From Halalkalibacter okhensis (GTDB lineage Bacteria > Bacillota > Bacilli > Bacillales > Bacillaceae_D), in contig NZ_JRJU01000011.1 of assembly GCF_000787375.1 (NCBI RefSeq), positions 62,001 to 126,000 of the forward strand: DNA of 64,000 nt. Reading direction: 5' to 3'. The position numbers were made by a program, and so were the translations under genes. Each line of letters begins with the position of its first letter. The stretch's first letter is position 1. Positions 61,420 through 64,000 of the stretch are shown piece after piece. The notes beneath the pieces are model-generated. The model did not search any database. It saw only the letters and a program-made list of their open reading frames with translations, and had not been told where the DNA came from.

Positions 61420-62280
61420 GTGGAGCAGCAAATGCATTATAGCGAAGATAATAAATTTATACCGATTACTTCCGTCACAAATGGTGTCATTCAAGAAGTC
61501 GCCCCACAAGTCTATTGTTTACCTGTTCAAGTGGTAAATGTCTGTTTTGTTGGAAACCCAGCGAAAGAAAACGAGTGGGTCTTAGTTGATGCTGGCATGC
61601 CCAAATCTGCAGATAACATTCTCAATGCTCTAAAAGAAAAATTTGGTTCCGTGCACACGCCTCGTGCCATTGTCTTAACACATGGGCACTTCGATCACGT
61701 TGGAGCCATAGTTGAGTTAGCAGAAAAATGGGATGTTCCGATTTATGCGCATTCAGCAGAGTTTCCATATTTAACTGGTGAAAAAAGTTACCCGGAACCA
61801 GATACAAGTGTGGAAGGCGGGTTAATTGCTAAAATGTCATCCTTTTTTCCAAATGGACCGACACAACTTGGTCGTCGCCTAAAAGAATTACCTAAGGATC
61901 ACCGTATTCCCGAAATGCCTGGCTGGCGTTGGATTCATACACCTGGACATACGCCTGGACACTGTTCATTTATTAGAATTGAGGACAATACATTAATTGC
62001 TGGCGATGCGTTTGTAACAGTGAAACAAGACTCACTTTACAAAGTACTCACTCAAGAGAAAGAAATTAATGGTCCACCGCGCTATTTAACAACAGATTGG
62101 GAAGCCGCATGGGAATCTGTCGGCATCTTAAAGCATCTTGAGCCGACTGTTGCTGTTACCGGTCATGGCCTGCCAATGTACGGCGAAGAACTAACACAAA
62201 GCCTTGATAATCTTGCTGCAAATTTTGATAAGCTAGCGATTCCTGACTACGGGCGTTTTGTCGACCCAAACATTAATTAA
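61420..62280 (+). CDS. MBL-fold metallo-hydrolase
   Basis: A 286-residue metallo-beta-lactamase-fold protein. Metal motif THGHFDHVGA at about 91, further His in TPGHTPGHCSF at about 175, Asp in IAGDAFV at about 195 and TGHGLPMYG at about 245. There is no signal peptide. It starts with GTG at 61420 behind a perfect AGGAGG 9 nt upstream. The family includes glyoxalase II, lactonases and other hydrolases, so the substrate is open. It is monocistronic. Confidence 0.88.
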   Translation: MEQQMHYSEDNKFIPITSVTNGVIQEVAPQVYCLPVQVVNVCFVGNPAKENEWVLVDAGMPKSADNILNALKEKFGSVHTPRAIVLTHGHFDHVGAIVELAEKWDVPIYAHSAEFPYLTGEKSYPEPDTSVEGGLIAKMSSFFPNGPTQLGRRLKELPKDHRIPEMPGWRWIHTPGHTPGHCSFIRIEDNTLIAGDAFVTVKQDSLYKVLTQEKEINGPPRYLTTDWEAAWESVGILKHLEPTVAVTGHGLPMYGEELTQSLDNLAANFDKLAIPDYGRFVDPNIN

Positions 62281-62300
62281 TTCCATTTGAAATGAAAATT

Positions 62301-62354
62301 GGCGGCCGCTTTGAAATTGTCGTAACTGACTTACTTTAAATCGGTCGCCCTTTT
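62301..62354 (+). terminator. Possible terminator of the MBL-fold gene
   Basis: The 8-bp arms GGCGGCCG and CGGTCGCC (one G-U) with a 33-nt loop are followed by CTTTT. Confidence 0.4.
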
Positions 62355-62446
62355 ACAAGTAAAAGAAGTTGCAATCATCTTTTGTCTCATTTTACGTAAC
62401 TTTCTGATAATATAATAGGTATAGAACTCATCAGGAGGAGAATAAA

Positions 62447-63412
62447 ATGACAAAAAGAAAATTGATCATTACACAAAATCTTGAAGACACTTATGTTGAA
62501 CAATTAAAGTCAATGGTACCTGAATGGGACATCCTAATTGGGAAGGATCGTTCGATTTGGGCCGAACATATTAAAGATGCTGAAATCATCGCTGGGTGGA
62601 AATCAGAAGTGAAGGATCTTCTACTTGAACAAGAACAAACACCTCTAAAGTGGATCCAAACTTGGTCTGCTGGTGTGAATCATCTTCCTCTATCCTCATT
62701 TCAATCGAGAGAAGTTCAGATAACAAGTGCAAATGGAGTTCATGCCTATCCTATTTCAGAAACCATCTTTGCACTGATGCTTGGCCTAACGAGAAAAATA
62801 CATACCTATGTAAAAAATCAACAATCGAAAACATGGCACCATGAGAACATGAAGCTAGAAATCCATAATAAAACAATTGGGATCATTGGGGTTGGTGCGA
62901 TTGGTGAAGAAACGGCAAAGATTGCTAAAGCATTCGGAATGCATGTAATCGGCATTCGGCATTCAGGAAAGCCATCTTCTTATGTCGATGACATGTATAC
63001 ACCAAATCAATTAAACCACATTCTGCCTAAGTGTGATTATGTTGTCATTACATTACCCCTTACAGCAAAGACTTATCATTTATTTAGTGCTGAGCAGTTT
63101 AAAGTAATGAAACCAAGTGCTTTCCTTATTAATATTGGCCGTGGGGAAATTGTTGTGGAAGATGATTTATTAGTTGCACTCGAAAAAGGAGAGCTTGCTG
63201 GTGCTGGGTTAGATGTATTTGAACAGGAACCTCTCCCAGAAGAATCCAAGCTTTGGAATCACGATAATGTAATTGTTACCCCGCATACGGCAGGATCCAC
63301 TGAGTATTATGATCACCGTGTAATGAATGACATTTTTATTCCAAATTTAAAAAACTACATTGCTAATCAACCTTTATCTGTCAATCTTGTTAATTATAAA
63401 AAAGGCTATTGA
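62447..63412 (+). CDS. D-2-hydroxyacid dehydrogenase
   Basis: A 321-residue NAD-dependent dehydrogenase of the D-isomer-specific family. NAD site GIIGVGAIGEETAKIAKAFG at about 145-165, catalytic Arg in NIGRGEIVVE at about 231, Glu in FEQEPLPEESKLW and His in TPHTAGSTEYYD at about 283. AGGAGG precedes the ATG. The substrate (phosphoglycerate-like, lactate or glyoxylate) cannot be told from sequence. It has its own terminator. Confidence 0.9.
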   Translation: MTKRKLIITQNLEDTYVEQLKSMVPEWDILIGKDRSIWAEHIKDAEIIAGWKSEVKDLLLEQEQTPLKWIQTWSAGVNHLPLSSFQSREVQITSANGVHAYPISETIFALMLGLTRKIHTYVKNQQSKTWHHENMKLEIHNKTIGIIGVGAIGEETAKIAKAFGMHVIGIRHSGKPSSYVDDMYTPNQLNHILPKCDYVVITLPLTAKTYHLFSAEQFKVMKPSAFLINIGRGEIVVEDDLLVALEKGELAGAGLDVFEQEPLPEESKLWNHDNVIVTPHTAGSTEYYDHRVMNDIFIPNLKNYIANQPLSVNLVNYKKGY

Positions 63413-63417
63413 TTTTG

Positions 63418-63459
63418 GGACACTGACAAGGACTTTCATTGCCTTGTCAGTGTCCTTTT
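63418..63459 (+). terminator. Strong terminator of the dehydrogenase gene
   Basis: The 14-bp perfect arms GGACACTGACAAGG and CCTTGTCAGTGTCC with a 10-nt loop are followed by TTTTC. Confidence 0.85.
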
Positions 63460-63541
63460 CTCTACTTATTTATGTATGAATTGCCTGTTCTTAACAAACA
63501 GTATTATTAGAACAAAATATAAAGAGGACAGGGTTGGTCAC

Positions 63542-64000
63542 ATGCATCTAATAATGGCGATCATTGTTATTATTGCTGTTTGGTGGAAAAAAGACTACAA
63601 AAACTGGGAAAAGTACCATACGACGATGCTTTATTTTGCTGTAATTAATTTAACATATAATTTTTTATGCTCTAATTATTTTTTATGGAAATTCGACCCT
63701 GACCTTCTGATAAACCATTCTATAACAGAAATGTTATATACCTTAATTGTTTTTCCTGGCACAGTTTTAATGTTTCTAACACATTATCCACCTACATTCA
63801 AAAAACGAATTCTTTATAACCTTTTATGGATTGCATTGTATATTGGAATTGAAGGTGTGTATTTGCTTGTAGGCAAGATCTATTATCAACATGGTTGGTC
63901 AATTCAATGGTCTATCGTCCTTGTTGCTATTATGTTTCCAATGTTGCGACTACATCACAAACGCCCTATTTTTGCTTACCTACTATCCGTTTTTATTACA
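63542..64000 (+). CDS. CBO0543-like membrane protein, truncated by the window end
   Basis: An open frame of 153 codons runs off the window edge; the real protein is longer. It starts MHLIMAIIVIIAVWWKKDYKNWEKYH and has about five hydrophobic helices with a high share of aromatic residues (NLTYNFLCSNYFLWKFDP, YTLIVFPGTVLMFL, MFPMLRLHHKRP). This pattern fits the small Bacillus membrane family often called CBO0543, whose function is not known. AGAGGACAGGGTTGG lies upstream of the ATG, with rather wide spacing. Confidence 0.75.
   Translation, partial: MHLIMAIIVIIAVWWKKDYKNWEKYHTTMLYFAVINLTYNFLCSNYFLWKFDPDLLINHSITEMLYTLIVFPGTVLMFLTHYPPTFKKRILYNLLWIALYIGIEGVYLLVGKIYYQHGWSIQWSIVLVAIMFPMLRLHHKRPIFAYLLSVFIT

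Overview
The window is chromosomal DNA of a low-GC, endospore-forming Bacillaceae species. The evidence is the intact sporulation set (spoIIAA, spoIIAB, sigF, dacF, spoVAC to spoVAF, an alpha/beta-type SASP, a YjcZ-family miniprotein), purine-rich Shine-Dalgarno sequences, CcpA-type cre boxes, and proteins closest in character to Bacillus relatives. The species cannot be fixed by eye; an alkaliphilic Bacillus-like lineage would fit. I saw no tRNA, rRNA, CRISPR array, IS element or prophage.

Layout. (1) 1-13.8 kb: housekeeping and orphan genes: a TPR/dynamin-like GTPase, a CstA-family transporter beside a LytS/LytTR-type two-component system, an M20 amidohydrolase, several small Lys/Pro-rich or spore-type proteins, a class I glutamine amidotransferase-like hydrolase, a TrxB-like flavoprotein and cyclophilin. 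(2) 13.8-46.7 kb: a large pectin/rhamnogalacturonan and hexuronate catabolic island. It holds KDPG aldolase, UxaB, UxaA, a BASS-family permease, a LacI-family regulator, KDG kinase, a Gfo/Idh oxidoreductase, and a long operon running from a solute-binding lipoprotein through two ABC permeases, an unrecognised toroid-like protein, an MFS transporter, KdgF, GH28, an esterase, GH43 and GH105 to a small lipoprotein and a YesL-like protein. Upstream lie a YesS-like AraC regulator, a TIM-barrel protein, a second GH28, a rhamnogalacturonan acetylesterase, a uronate-dehydrogenase-like SDR, UxaC, KduI, KduD and a DeoR-family regulator. (3) 46.8-57.6 kb: lysA, spoVA operon, an AsnO-type asparagine synthetase, the sigF operon and dacF. 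(4) 57.8-64 kb: two paralogous membrane proteins, an alpha/beta hydrolase, SASP, VOC protein, MBL-fold hydrolase, D-2-hydroxyacid dehydrogenase and a truncated CBO0543-like membrane protein.

How the island works together (inference from families). Acetylated pectic oligosaccharides would be deacetylated by the esterases, imported by the ABC or MFS transporters and cut by GH105, GH28 and GH43. Unsaturated uronate goes through KdgF, KduI and KduD to 2-keto-3-deoxygluconate (KDG). Saturated galacturonate goes through UxaC, UxaB and UxaA to the same KDG. KdgK and Eda finish the route to pyruvate and glyceraldehyde-3-phosphate. A palindrome, TAACAACGTTGTTA, recurs in front of at least five of these transcription units plus one weaker copy, and is the likely operator of the LacI-family regulator at 18782. 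A second motif, CGAACAAAAACRAACA, occurs in front of both kduD and the deoR-type gene. cre-like boxes add catabolite repression.

Other points: an apparent one-base frameshift in a homopolymer in the gene at 7804; a spoVA operon that lacks spoVAA and spoVAB but keeps an excellent sigma-G promoter before spoVAC; and an irregular start in the second of two tandem membrane-protein paralogues.
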